The notes under the pieces: model-generated
The model's database searches: none
What the model saw: only the letters and a program-made list of their open reading frames with translations
Told to the model about the DNA's origin: nothing
Source: Clostridium sp. CCUG 7971
Lineage (GTDB): Bacteria; Bacillota; Clostridia; Peptostreptococcales; Peptostreptococcaceae
Reading direction: 5' to 3'
Assembly: GCF_017590215.1 (NCBI RefSeq)
Contig: NZ_JAFFPK010000008.1
Location: 1 to 62,118 of the forward strand
DNA length: 62,118 nucleotides
Shown: one piece after another, positions 1 through 9,230 of the stretch
Position numbering within the stretch: the stretch's first letter is position 1
How the letters are laid out: the number at the start of each line of letters is the position of its first letter
Translations under genes and position numbers: made by a program

Positions 1-276
1 GTACTTGGGCCTGTTCTAAAGTTTACTGAATTTTCATTTACTATCTTTGTTGATTTTACAGAATTATCTTCTGATGGTGTATTCCCTTTATTTGATAAGT
101 ATTGGCTCGACATATATCCTATTTTTCCATTATAGCTTATCTTTGACCATCCATTAGATTCTGATATAAACCCTACCTCTGTACCTTTATTTAGCTTACC
201 AATTGATGAGTTAGTTGTACTTGGGCCTGTTCTAAAGTTTACTGAATTTCCATTTACTACTTTCGTTGATTTTATA
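1..276 (-). repeat. Near-identical direct repeats within the SH3 protein gene
   Basis: The first ~60 bases of the window recur at 217-276 with only a handful of substitutions. The 216-base offset is exactly one SH3 repeat unit (72 codons), so gain or loss of a unit would keep the frame. Confidence 0.8.
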
Positions 277-596
277 GTATTATCTGTTGAAGTGTTATTA
301 GATGTAGATACATAATCTCCATGTACATATCCTACTTTTCCATTATGCTTAACGTTTACCCATGCACCACTTTTACCAATATACTCTACAGTATTACCTT
401 TATTTAATTTACCCATAGATGAATGATTTGTCCCTGGACCTGTTCTAAAATTTACTGAATTTCCAGTTATTGTTCTATATTCTATATTTATCGCTTGTAC
501 ACTATTTTCATTTGCACTTGCTATAGTTACCGACATTGGTAGAACTATAGATGTAGCTACCAATGTAGCAACTGCTTCTTTTTTGCTTATGTTCAT
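1..596 (-). CDS. Secreted SH3-repeat protein, N-terminal part (runs off the left edge)
   Basis: Reading the minus strand from an ATG at 596 gives an open frame to the window edge, about 198 residues. It begins with a lysine-containing start, a hydrophobic stretch and an Ala-Ser-Ala type cleavage region near residue 28, so it is probably exported. Three bacterial SH3 (SH3b) repeats follow, each opening with a SVNFRTGP-type motif; the third is cut by the edge. Repeat spacing is 216 bases (72 codons), and the repeats are nearly identical in DNA. Such domains usually bind peptidoglycan and are often fused to an amidase or NlpC/P60 hydrolase, but the catalytic part, if any, is outside the window. 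The ATG has no close ribosome-binding site; an AAAGGAG lies about 40 bases upstream, beyond a hairpin. Confidence 0.8.
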   Translation of the reverse strand, partial: MNISKKEAVATLVATSIVLPMSVTIASANENSVQAINIEYRTITGNSVNFRTGPGTNHSSMGKLNKGNTVEYIGKSGAWVNVKHNGKVGYVHGDYVSTSNNTSTDNTIKSTKVVNGNSVNFRTGPSTTNSSIGKLNKGTEVGFISESNGWSKISYNGKIGYMSSQYLSNKGNTPSEDNSVKSTKIVNENSVNFRTGPS

Positions 597-604
597 AATA
601 AATT

Positions 605-628
605 ATTACAGACTTAATATACTGTAAT
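605..628 (-). other. Hairpin between Shine-Dalgarno and start codon of the SH3 gene
   Basis: On the minus strand a 7-bp perfect stem (ATTACAG / CTGTAAT, 622-628 and 605-611) closes a 10-base loop. It lies between the AAAGGAG at about 637-643 and the ATG at 596. An in-frame TAA at 603-605 excludes a more upstream ATG in this frame. Folding would bring the ribosome-binding site to about 16 bases from the ATG. Confidence 0.5.
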
Positions 629-675
629 TAACTCAACTCCTTTCAAATTTTAATAATATTTATATAAAGCAATCT

Positions 676-703
676 AATATATTTAAATCAGCTTACTTTA
701 CAA
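676..703 (-). promoter_or_regulatory. Candidate promoter of the SH3-repeat gene
   Basis: TTGTAA (698-703), a 16-base spacer and TATATT (676-681) read on the minus strand upstream of the ribosome-binding site. The region is very AT-rich, so chance matches are likely. Confidence 0.3.
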
Positions 704-865
704 TTATGTTCTATTTACGCTTCAAGCTTGGTATGTATACTGTTTAATTTTATAAATATTTTTTATTTCATTTTAATCTATAATATTATTATTGCAAATT
801 TGTTACTTTTTGTCTATACAAATACTAATTTGTAAAAAACTGACATAAATTACATATTTATACAT

Positions 866-907
866 AAAAAAAGAAGAGTTAAATATTAATATTTAACTCT
901 TCTTTTT
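866..907. terminator. Terminator downstream of dut
   Basis: A long AT-rich palindrome with the core GAAGAGTTAAATAT, a short loop and its complement, flanked by A and T runs, so it can act in either direction. It lies just past the dut stop codon. Confidence 0.85.
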
Positions 908-921
908 AGCCATACTTTTAT

Positions 922-1353
922 TTAAAATCCAGTAGATCCAAATCCACCTTGACCTCTCTCTGTATTATCTAGTTCTTTAACTTCTTCTATATTTATATCA
1001 TATATTGGTTTAACTACCATTTGAGCAATTTTCATCCCTTTAGTTACAACAAATTCGTCTTTGCCATGATTTATTAGTATTATACAGATTTCACCTCTAT
1101 ATCCTTCATCTATAGTACCAGGTGTATTTAAAACTGTAATTGAATGCTTAAGAGCCATACCACTTCTTGGTCTTACTTGAGCTTCTGTATTTTTAGGTAG
1201 TTGGATTGATATTCCAGTTTTTATAAGTCTTGTCTCACTTGAAGGAATAACCACCTCTTCTATAGAATATAAATCCATACCAGCATCACCTCGATGAGCA
1301 AAGTTTGGTATTATTGCTTCTTCGCTTAGTTTTTTTATCTTTAATGTATACAT
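922..1353 (-). CDS. dut: dUTP diphosphatase (dUTPase)
   Basis: A 143-residue protein of the trimeric dUTPase family, which hydrolyses dUTP to dUMP and pyrophosphate, keeping uracil out of DNA and supplying dUMP for thymidylate synthesis. The conserved motifs appear in order: AGMDLYS (motif 1, residues ~24-30), RPRSGMA (motif 2), a [11 protein letters not shown] segment with the catalytic Asp (motif 3), and the glycine-rich C-terminal [10 protein letters not shown] (motif 5) that closes over the substrate. The length is normal for the family. The ATG is preceded by AAAGGAGAG at good spacing. The gene stands alone, divergent from the gene at 1465, and ends in a strong palindrome. Confidence 0.96.
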   Translation of the reverse strand: MYTLKIKKLSEEAIIPNFAHRGDAGMDLYSIEEVVIPSSETRLIKTGISIQLPKNTEAQVRPRSGMALKHSITVLNTPGTIDEGYRGEICIILINHGKDEFVVTKGMKIAQMVVKPIYDINIEEVKELDNTERGQGGFGSTGF

Positions 1354-1464
1354 TTTAGTCTCTCCTTTTTTATTCTTATTTAACTATTATATACATAATA
1401 TTAATTATATTAAAGAGAGATATATTCTATTTATTAGAAATTATATTTATTTAGGAGGTATTTC

Positions 1465-2094
1465 ATGAATTTATTACCTGTTCCTTGGATGAAACAAAAG
1501 TTAGAAAGTATTTATGAAGAAAGGTTATATGGCAACCTATTTTTAATTTACAATAGTTTAAACTTTAATAATAACAATTTTAATACTTATGATTTAATTG
1601 ACTTACTAGATGATTTTAATATTACTATAAATGATACTAATCCACTGTATCTATATTTACCTATTGAAGTAAATGAATTTATTAAAAATTTAATTTTATC
1701 ATTTAAATCTATTTCTAAAAATAATGTATATATTATACTTGGTGGATATAAGGAAAATCATCTTAAATGTAGTGAGTTAGATTTATCTTATGATTTATAT
1801 ATGAAATTTCCAGAACTAAAAGGTTTAATAGACCATACATATTTAATTGATACTTCAAAATGTTTTGAGATTTTTACATCTTTATCTGACACTCAAAGAA
1901 TTTATATAAATCCGCTATCATCTTGTACTATATCTGGTTCTATTTTAAATTACAATTTGAAAAAAAATAATCCTGATAATACAAATCATATAGCTTTTGT
2001 AACTTTAATGGATGAATTTTTAGCTGACAGTTTTGTTGATTGCTATCTAAAAGGCCTAACTAATAAAAACAATAATTTTAATTATAATGTATAG
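1465..2094 (+). CDS. Hypothetical protein, 209 aa
   Basis: Not recognised. A clean ORF with TAGGAGG 6-7 bases before the ATG and a strong terminator right at its end, so it is very likely a real single-gene transcript. The protein is acidic and rich in Asn, Leu, Ile and Tyr. It has no signal peptide or membrane segment, so it is probably cytoplasmic. A central hydrophobic segment (residues ~85-95, VYIILGGY) suggests a beta strand in an alpha/beta fold. It is divergent from dut and followed on the same strand by topB. Confidence 0.75.
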   Translation: MNLLPVPWMKQKLESIYEERLYGNLFLIYNSLNFNNNNFNTYDLIDLLDDFNITINDTNPLYLYLPIEVNEFIKNLILSFKSISKNNVYIILGGYKENHLKCSELDLSYDLYMKFPELKGLIDHTYLIDTSKCFEIFTSLSDTQRIYINPLSSCTISGSILNYNLKKNNPDNTNHIAFVTLMDEFLADSFVDCYLKGLTNKNNNFNYNV

Positions 2095-2120
2095 ACTGCC
2101 TTGCAGTCTTTTCTTTTTTT
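2093..2120 (+). terminator. Terminator of the 1465 gene
   Basis: Stem AGACTGC (2093-2099), loop CTT, GCAGTCT (2103-2109), then a T-rich run to 2120. It overlaps the stop codon and separates this gene from topB. Confidence 0.9.
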
Positions 2121-2183
2121 GTGATAATATATTTAAAGTTGTTAAAAAACTTTTATGCACTTTATAAAGGAGGTTTATATTTA

Positions 2184-4369
2184 TTGAAACTAGTATTAGC
2201 GGAAAAACCATCTGTTGCCAAAACTATAGCATCCTTCTTAGGTGCTAAAACTAGAGGTGATGGATACTTCGAGGGAAATGGTTATATAATTACTTATGCT
2301 GTTGGGCATTTAGTTGGTTTATATGATATGAAGGATTACGACAAAGATAGATATTCGGGATCATGGAAGATGGATAATTTTCCATTCATACCTGCTGATA
2401 AATTTAAATTTAAAGTAGATAGTTCTAAGAAAAAGCAATTTGATATAGTAAAAAAACTTTTACATAGAGACGATGTAGAATATATTATAAATGCAACAGA
2501 TAACGATAGAGAGGGAGAGTTAATATCTTTCCTTATATTTTTGCTTGCCAAAAACAAAAAACCTATTAAAAGAATCTTAGTTAATGAATGGACACCTGAA
2601 GATATAACAAGAGGTATTAACAATTTAAAAGATGACTCTGAAATGAGAAATTCACAAGCAGCAGGATATACTAGACTTATTACTGACTGGTTAATTGGTA
2701 TTAATTTTACATCTGCTGCTACATTAAAATATGGTAATGGAAAGTTACTTAATATTGGTCGTGTCATACTTCCAACTGTAAAATTGGTTTATGATAGAGA
2801 TATGGAAATATTAAACTTTGTACCTAAAACTTATTATGAGATAGAAGGTAATTTTAGGTGTGATAATGGGAAATACAAAGGAAAGTACATAAAAGGTAAA
2901 GAAAGTAAATTTGATACAATTGAAGAAGCAAATAAAGTTATCGATAGTATAACTTCAAATACCGGAACTATAGAAGATAAAAAAGTTACCATGTCTAAGG
3001 AATATGCTCCTAAGCTTTTCAGTTTAACATCTTTGCAAGGATATATAACATCCAAACATGCAAATTTTACATCTGATAAGGTTTTAAGTGTATGTCAGTC
3101 ACTTTATGAAGGAAAAGGTAAGGGTGGATATATAACATATCCTAGAACCGATTCTATTTATTTAGAAGAAAGTTTAACTTCAAAAGTATCACAAGCTTTA
3201 GACAAATTAAAGGCAGGACTTGAATATGAGAATAAAGTAAAGTTTTCTAAAACAAAAAGAGTTTTCGATTCATCTAAAGTAGATAGCCATAGTGCTATTA
3301 TACCTACTTATATAATACCTAATAATTTAAGTGCTGATGAACTTATAGTTTATAATGCTATTAAAGATAGGTTTATAGCAAACTTTATGCCTCCTGCTGA
3401 ATATGAAAATACTGAGATTAAAACAAATGTTGATGGACATATTTTCTTAACTAAAGGTAAAGTCCTTAAAACTAAAGGCTATTTAGAAGTTTATAATAAA
3501 GAAGAAAAAGATGATTTACTTCCTATGGTAAATAACAAAGATGTTGTTGATATAATAGATATAAAAACTTTAACCAAGCAAACTACTCCACCTAAGCCTT
3601 ATACTGAAGATACTTTACTTAAGGCTATGAAAAACTGTGGTAAAAATGTATCTGAAGAAGATACTGCTGTCTTATCAGGCTACTCTATAGGTACATCTGC
3701 GACTCGTGCTGATGTATTAAAAAAATTATGCAAGTTGGATATGTTGGCAAAAAAGGTAAATCATATTTTATATCTGATTTAGGAAAAAATTTAGTTGAAA
3801 TATTCCCTGTTAAAGATTTATTTGACGTTGACTATACTGGTAAGCTAGAAAAAAGTTTAAGTGATATTCAAAAAGGAAATTTCACTAGAAAAGAGTATCT
3901 AACTAATATAATGAGTTTTATTGTTAAAAATGTAGAACTTATAAAAAGAGATAGGCCTAAAAATATTAGTACAGAAAACTATACATATAACCCTAAAACT
4001 AAGAAATTTACTAAAGAATCATCTAAAAAAACTGATTCTAAATCTTCAAATAAGAATACTTCAAAATCACCCGATACTAAAAATGAATCATTAGGAAAGT
4101 GCCCTATTTGTCAAGGAGATGTTGTTGAAATTGGCAAAGGATATATATGTAATAATTACAAAGAATGTAAATTTGCAATATGGAAAAATGATAAATTCTT
4201 AGAATACTACAAAAAGAAACCTAATAAGACTATGGTAAAAAGTATACTTAAAAACGGATCAGCAAAAGTTAAATCACTAACTTCTAAACAAGGTGATAAA
4301 TTTGATGCTATATTAAAATATTATAAAAAAGAAAATGGATATTTCGGTTGGGATATTGAAAGACCGTAA
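2184..4369 (+). CDS. topB: DNA topoisomerase III, split by an apparent -1 frameshift
   Basis: A type IA topoisomerase that relaxes and decatenates DNA through a transient 5'-phosphotyrosine link. The N-terminal Toprim domain starts at LVLAEKPSVAK and carries the DNDREGE metal motif; the active-site Tyr lies in GGYITYPRTDS; a C-terminal Cys4 zinc-ribbon-like segment (CPIC...CNNYKEC) ends the protein. Start: a TTG at 2184, ten bases after AAAGGAGG (2166-2173); an upstream ATG at 2121 would add a non-homologous leader. The reading frame breaks at a run of seven A (3719-3725): the first frame runs on to a stop at 3782, and homology continues in the -1 frame to 4369. With eight A, or a -1 slip, the product is about 728 aa, the usual TopB length. 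This may be a real pseudogene, a sequence error or programmed slippage. Confidence 0.9.
3719..3725 (+). other. A7 slippery heptamer at the topB frame break
   Basis: The zero-frame codons are TTA AAA AAA, so the heptamer A AAA AAA fits the X XXY YYZ pattern of -1 ribosomal slippage exactly. A slip of one base back gives ATT ATG CAA GTT GGA, which continues the TopB homology. The same result follows from one missing A. Confidence 0.7.
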
Positions 4370-4399
4370 TAGGTTGCTAATTTTTAGCAACCTATTTTT
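4369..4399. terminator. Bidirectional terminator between topB and the zinc-ribbon gene
   Basis: A palindrome with stem AATAGGTTGCTAA and its complement plus a T run. It overlaps the topB stop on the plus strand and the stop of the convergent gene on the minus strand. Confidence 0.88.
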
Positions 4400-4643
4400 C
4401 TTTATCATAAAAAGTTTCATCAATTTTACATCTTGCCATTTTCATAATCTCAGAAAATTTATATCCTTTTAGCTTACATCCACACTTTGGACAGTATTCT
4501 AATCTTCTAGATACTAACGCTCTACAACTTGGTTCTGGACATCTTACCTTTTGATTTACTTCTGATACCTTAAGCCCACATCTTGGGCATATTGTTCCAG
4601 GTCTTGATGAAACATCTTTTCCGCATCTTGGACATTTTATCAT
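4392..4643 (-). CDS. Small zinc-ribbon protein, 83 aa
   Basis: A short protein with eight cysteines arranged as four knuckles: CPRCG at the N-terminus, a second CPRCG, CPEPSC and CPKCG. They would fold as two tandem zinc ribbons, followed by a charged tail. Such proteins often bind nucleic acid or partner proteins, but no specific function can be assigned. The start at 4643 is chosen because GGGGGA lies six bases before that ATG; the frame is open further upstream (to 4673), but that start lacks a site. The gene is convergent with topB and shares its terminator. Confidence 0.8.
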   Translation of the reverse strand: MIKCPRCGKDVSSRPGTICPRCGLKVSEVNQKVRCPEPSCRALVSRRLEYCPKCGCKLKGYKFSEIMKMARCKIDETFYDKEK

Positions 4644-4717
4644 TTTATATCCCCCATTGAATTTGATTTTCAAAATATCATTATATATTATGAAATGTAT
4701 ATTCTAGATGTTACATT

Positions 4718-4756
4718 AAAAAAACTCCTCTATAAGTTATTTTATAAAGGAGTTTA
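4718..4756 (-). terminator. Terminator of the ccpN-ppsR-ppdK operon
   Basis: On the minus strand an AAACTCCT...AGGAGTTT stem with a T run follows the ppdK stop codon at once. Confidence 0.88.
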
Positions 4757-4764
4757 TATTTAAA

Positions 4765-7389
4765 TTATTTATTTTTTATAGTTGCTTGTGCTGCTGCAAG
4801 TCTTGCTATAGGAACTCTAAATGGTGAACAAGATACATAATTAAGTCCAAGCTTATAGCAGAACTCTACTGAAGATGGTTCTCCTCCATGCTCTCCACAT
4901 ATTCCTATTTTTAATTCTGGCTTTGTTTCTCTTCCTAACTTAGCACCCATTTTAACTAACTTTCCAACACCATTTTGATCTAGTACTTCAAATGGATCTT
5001 TTTCTAATAACTCATTATTTACGTATTCCCCTAAGAACTTTCCTGCATCATCTCTTGAGTATCCAAAAGTCATTTGAGTTAAATCATTAGTTCCAAAGCT
5101 GAAAAAATCTGCTTCTTGTGCTATTTCATCTGCTGTTAAACATGCTCTTGGAACTTCTATCATTGTACCTATTGTGTAATTTATTTTTACATTTTCTTCT
5201 TTTATTATATTATCCATAGTTTCTTTTATCATTTCTCTTATTACTTTCAATTCTTTTACTTCTCCTACTAAAGGTATCATTATTTCAGGAATTACTTTTA
5301 CCCCTAGCTTAGTAGCTTCTATTGCTCCATATATTATAGCCTTTGCTTGCATTTCATATATTTCAGGGAATGTTATAGCAAGTCTACATCCTCTATGGCC
5401 AAGCATTGGGTTAAATTCTTCTAAATCTACTATTCTTCTTTTTATTTCGCTTACTTCTATATTCATAGTTTTAGCAAGAGCACTTATAGATTCATCATCA
5501 TGAGGTAAGAATTCATGAAGAGGTGGATCAAGTAATCTTATATTAACTTCTTTTCCATCCATAACTTTAAATATTTCTATAAAATCTTCTTTTTGCATAG
5601 GAAGTAATTTATCTAATGCTTTTAATCTTTGTTCTAGTGTATTAGATAATATCATTTCTCTTACAGCAGGTATTCTATCTTCATCAAAGAACATATGCTC
5701 AGTTCTACATAAACCAATACCTTCTGCTCCAAATTTAATAGCAGCTTTTGCATCTCTTGGATTATCTGCATTAGTTCTTACTGCTATGTCTTTATATTCA
5801 TTTACCCAGTCCATTAATATTTCAAAACTTCCACTTAAAGCTACATCCGTCTTTTTAACTCCCCCTAAATAAACACATCCACTAGACCCATCTAATGAAA
5901 TATACTCGCCCTCTTTTATAACTGCTAACTCTGTTCTTATCTCTTTATTAAACTCGTCTACCTTTATATCTGAGCATCCAGCTACACAACATTTACCCAT
6001 ACCACGTGCTACAACAGCTGCATGAGATGTCATACCACCTCTTGCTGTAAGTATACCTTCTGCACATACCATACCTTCTATATCTTCAGGTGATGTTTCA
6101 AGTCTAACAAGTATTGCTTCTTCTCCTCTTTCCTTAGCACTAACAACATCTTGTGCATTGAAGTAAACCTTTCCTCTACCTGCTCCAGGTGATGCTGGTA
6201 GTCCTTTAGCTATAACTGTTGATTTTTCTAAAGATTCGTTTTCAAAACTTGGATGAAGAAGTTGGTCTAATTGCTTAGGATCTATTCTCATTATAGCTTC
6301 TTTTTTATCTATAATATTTTCTTTAACTAAATCTACAGCTATATTTATAGATGCTTTAGCTGTTCTTTTACCGTTTCTTGTTTGTAGTATATATAACTTT
6401 TCTCTCTCTATAGTAAATTCTATATCTTGCATATCTTTATAATGATTTTCAAGTATAGATGTTATTTTCGTAAATTCATCGTATGCACTTGGCATAACTT
6501 CTTTTAATGTAGATATATCTTTAGGAGTTCTTATTCCGGCTACAACGTCTTCACCTTGTGCATTAAGCAAGAATTCTCCAAATAATTTATTTTCTCCAGT
6601 AGATGGGTTTCTAGTAAATGCAACACCTGTACCACTAGTTTCTCCCATATTTCCAAATACCATTGATTGTATATTCACGGCTGTCCCTAAGTTGTGAGGT
6701 ATATCATTTAATCTACGATATACTGCTGCTCTTGGATTATTCCATGATTTAAATACAGCTTTTATAGCAAGCATCAATTGCTCTTTTGGATTTTCTGGGA
6801 AATCTACTTTTATTTCTTTTTTATATAATTTTTTATATTCTTTTACTAATTCTTTTAAATCATCAATATTTAAATCTGTATCAAATTTATATTCTTTACT
6901 TTCTTTTATTTTATCTAATATATTTTCAAATTTATATTTTGGAATTCCCATAGCTACATCTGAAAACATTTGTATAAATCTTCTATAACTATCGTATGCA
7001 AATCTCTCATTTTTTGTAGCCTTAGCTAGTGCTACTACACTTGTATCATTAAGTCCTAGGTTAAGTATTGTGTCCATCATACCAGGCATAGAGAATACTG
7101 CTCCTGAACGAACTGACAATAATAATGGATTTTTGCTACATCCTAGTGACTTATTTAACTCTTTTTCTAATCCTAATAATTGACTTTCTATTTCAGCTAT
7201 TATTTCTTCTCTTATTGTCTCATTATTATCATAATAATCATTACATGCTTTAGTAGTAATAGTAAAACCATTAGGAACAGGTAGTCCTATCTTTGTCATC
7301 TCTGCTAAGTTAGCACCTTTACCTCCTAATAAAGATTTCATTTCTTTGTTACCTTCATCAAAACTATAAACATATTTAGCTTCCATCAT
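4765..7389 (-). CDS. ppdK: Pyruvate, phosphate dikinase
   Basis: An 874-residue PPDK that interconverts pyruvate, ATP and phosphate with PEP, AMP and pyrophosphate. In anaerobes it serves glycolysis or gluconeogenesis. The N-terminal ATP-grasp region begins with LLGGKGANLAEM. The central phospho-histidine domain carries GGMTSHAAVVARG, with the swivelling catalytic His and the neighbouring Thr that the regulatory protein phosphorylates. The C-terminal PEP/pyruvate barrel ends with GICGEHGGEPSSV. The length is standard. GGGGGA precedes two adjacent ATG codons, so the first (7389) or second may be used. It is the last gene of an operon with its own regulator ppsR, 42 bases upstream. Confidence 0.97.
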   Translation of the reverse strand: MMEAKYVYSFDEGNKEMKSLLGGKGANLAEMTKIGLPVPNGFTITTKACNDYYDNNETIREEIIAEIESQLLGLEKELNKSLGCSKNPLLLSVRSGAVFSMPGMMDTILNLGLNDTSVVALAKATKNERFAYDSYRRFIQMFSDVAMGIPKYKFENILDKIKESKEYKFDTDLNIDDLKELVKEYKKLYKKEIKVDFPENPKEQLMLAIKAVFKSWNNPRAAVYRRLNDIPHNLGTAVNIQSMVFGNMGETSGTGVAFTRNPSTGENKLFGEFLLNAQGEDVVAGIRTPKDISTLKEVMPSAYDEFTKITSILENHYKDMQDIEFTIEREKLYILQTRNGKRTAKASINIAVDLVKENIIDKKEAIMRIDPKQLDQLLHPSFENESLEKSTVIAKGLPASPGAGRGKVYFNAQDVVSAKERGEEAILVRLETSPEDIEGMVCAEGILTARGGMTSHAAVVARGMGKCCVAGCSDIKVDEFNKEIRTELAVIKEGEYISLDGSSGCVYLGGVKKTDVALSGSFEILMDWVNEYKDIAVRTNADNPRDAKAAIKFGAEGIGLCRTEHMFFDEDRIPAVREMILSNTLEQRLKALDKLLPMQKEDFIEIFKVMDGKEVNIRLLDPPLHEFLPHDDESISALAKTMNIEVSEIKRRIVDLEEFNPMLGHRGCRLAITFPEIYEMQAKAIIYGAIEATKLGVKVIPEIMIPLVGEVKELKVIREMIKETMDNIIKEENVKINYTIGTMIEVPRACLTADEIAQEADFFSFGTNDLTQMTFGYSRDDAGKFLGEYVNNELLEKDPFEVLDQNGVGKLVKMGAKLGRETKPELKIGICGEHGGEPSSVEFCYKLGLNYVSCSPFRVPIARLAAAQATIKNK

Positions 7390-7431
7390 TTAATCCCCCA
7401 TCGATTAATATTATAGATTTTTATTTATACA

Positions 7432-8268
7432 CTACTTCTCGCCATCTTTGTGGACTTTAATTCCATTTTCTTTCATTATATCTATTATAATGCCCGCTGT
7501 TTCTTCAATTGCTTTGCTAGAAACATCTATAACAGGGCATCCTACCTTTTTCATTACTTTTTCTGAATAGTCTAACTCTTGAAGTATTCTTTCTAGATTT
7601 GCGTAACTTGCATTACTAGATAGTCCTAATGCTTTTAATCTTTCCTGCCTTATTCTATTTAGCTTTTCTGGAGTATTTGTAAGACCTATTATTTTCTTAG
7701 GATTTATTTCAAATACTTCTTTTGGTATTGGTATTTCTGGAACCAAAGGTACATTTGCTACCTTTATATTCTTATTTGCCAAATACATACTAAGTGGCGT
7801 CTTAGATGTTCTTGATATACCAAGTAAAACTATGTCTGATTTTAATATACCTCTTGGGTCTTTTCCATCATCATATTTAACGGCAAATTCGATAGCCTCT
7901 ACTCTTTTGAAGTAGCTTTCATCAAGCTTTCTTATTATTCCAGGCTCTCTTTTAGGCTTGATATTTGTCTTATTTGATATTTCTCTAAGTAAAGGTGTCA
8001 TTAAGTCTATATGGCTTAATCTTTCTATTTGACAAAATTCCTTTGTTATATTTAATAAAGTTTCATCCACTAAGGTATATACTATTATGGCATCTTCATT
8101 TTTTCCGCTATTAAGTATCTCCTTTAAAAATCCTCTATCTGTAACATAAGGGAATCTTCTAATTTCATAATTATCTTCCATGCTAAATTGTGATATAGCA
8201 GCTTTAGTTACTTGCTGTGCAGTTTCACCAACTGAATCTGATATGACATATATAATTAAATTTTCCAT
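7432..8268 (-). CDS. ppsR: PPDK regulatory protein (bifunctional kinase/pyrophosphorylase, DUF299)
   Basis: A 278-residue member of the PPDK/PEP-synthase regulatory protein family. Members inactivate the dikinase by ADP-dependent phosphorylation of a Thr next to its catalytic His and reactivate it by phosphorolysis. The sequence opens with IYVISDSVGETAQQV, typical of the family, and has the phosphate-binding loop GISRTSKTP near residue 150. It sits between the CcpN-like regulator (10 bases upstream; the ribosome-binding site overlaps that gene's stop) and its presumed target ppdK, so co-expression is very likely. The B. subtilis homologue YqfL also follows ccpN. Confidence 0.95.
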   Translation of the reverse strand: MENLIIYVISDSVGETAQQVTKAAISQFSMEDNYEIRRFPYVTDRGFLKEILNSGKNEDAIIVYTLVDETLLNITKEFCQIERLSHIDLMTPLLREISNKTNIKPKREPGIIRKLDESYFKRVEAIEFAVKYDDGKDPRGILKSDIVLLGISRTSKTPLSMYLANKNIKVANVPLVPEIPIPKEVFEINPKKIIGLTNTPEKLNRIRQERLKALGLSSNASYANLERILQELDYSEKVMKKVGCPVIDVSSKAIEETAGIIIDIMKENGIKVHKDGEK

Positions 8269-8278
8269 ATATTCCTCC

Positions 8279-8917
8279 TTAATTGTCTGTTAACTCTAAA
8301 AATAACTTTGTTATGTTAGTTTTAGACATTCTTCCAATAACCTTAGCTTGATTAGGGTCATCTTCATGTTCTTCAATTACTGGTATGGAATCAACTTCAT
8401 GTTCTATTATCTTTTTAGCTGCTACTAAAATTCCTTCTTCTTGACTTACAGTTATTACATTTGGTGTTCTAGTCATTATCATACCTATAGGCATTTTATT
8501 TATATCTCCACCACCTATAGTTGCTTTTAGTAAATCTTTTCTAGATACTATCCCACATAAGTTTTCATCGTCGTCTATAATAAATATACTTCCTACATCA
8601 GATAAAAACATTGTTACTATAACATCGTATATACTTGTGTCTTTTTTAACAACAATAGGCATACTCATTATATCTTTAACTTTTTTATCTTTTATTTTAT
8701 TTCCTATTAAATTAATTTCGCTAACTCCCGAGTAAAAATATCCAACTTTAGGTCTTGCATCTAATATGCCTGTCATAGTTAATATAGCTAAGTCTGACCT
8801 TAGTGTAGCACGAGTTACATTTAAGTTAGCGGCAATACATTCACTTGTTATAGGCTCATTAGCTTTTACTATGTCAATTATTTTTAATTGTCTTTGGTTA
8901 AGTTGAATAATGTTCAC
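8279..8917 (-). CDS. ccpN: CcpN-like regulator: helix-turn-helix plus two CBS domains
   Basis: A 212-residue protein with an N-terminal winged helix (residues ~5-60, including NVTRATLRSDLAIL) and two CBS domains (~78-135 and ~145-210), a layout typical of CcpN/YqzB, which represses gluconeogenic genes in B. subtilis and senses nucleotides through CBS. Its place before ppsR-ppdK suggests that it tunes PEP/pyruvate flux here. The annotated start GTG (8917) abuts AGAAGG with no spacing. An in-frame TGA lies just upstream, so the only better-spaced alternatives are ATT codons two or three codons in. True CcpN function is inferred from domains and context. Confidence 0.85.
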   Translation of the reverse strand: MNIIQLNQRQLKIIDIVKANEPITSECIAANLNVTRATLRSDLAILTMTGILDARPKVGYFYSGVSEINLIGNKIKDKKVKDIMSMPIVVKKDTSIYDVIVTMFLSDVGSIFIIDDDENLCGIVSRKDLLKATIGGGDINKMPIGMIMTRTPNVITVSQEEGILVAAKKIIEHEVDSIPVIEEHEDDPNQAKVIGRMSKTNITKLFLELTDN

Positions 8918-8966
8918 CTTCTTTCATTTGTGCTATACTTTTTACAGATTTCATCTTATATATTAC

Positions 8967-8996
8967 ATTATATATCTGTATATACCATTCTGTAAA
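8967..8996 (-). promoter_or_regulatory. Candidate promoter of ccpN-ppsR-ppdK
   Basis: TTTACA (8991-8996), an 18-base spacer and TATAAT (8967-8972) on the minus strand, about 50 bases before the ccpN start. Confidence 0.5.
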
Positions 8997-9230
8997 CACT
9001 TTTTATAAATAAATGTTATACTTTTTCTTTTCTTATCACTTTATTAGTGTATCTAATATATATTTATTGGGGTTATATATTAAATAATGTAGCTAAATTG
9101 TTTATACTATATAATATTATAATACATTATTGTACATAGTAACCAATTTAATACTAAATTTTTACTAAAATATAAAAATTTTAATATACATATAATTATT
9201 TTTTGATATTTTGATTTAAAGTCAGATTTA

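Larger units (their letters stand above)
597..921. other. Intergenic region between the SH3 gene and dut
   Basis: This 325-base gap holds the leader of the SH3 gene (ribosome-binding site, hairpin and candidate promoter) and, next to dut, a bidirectional terminator. No further gene of convincing length was found in it. Confidence 0.6.
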
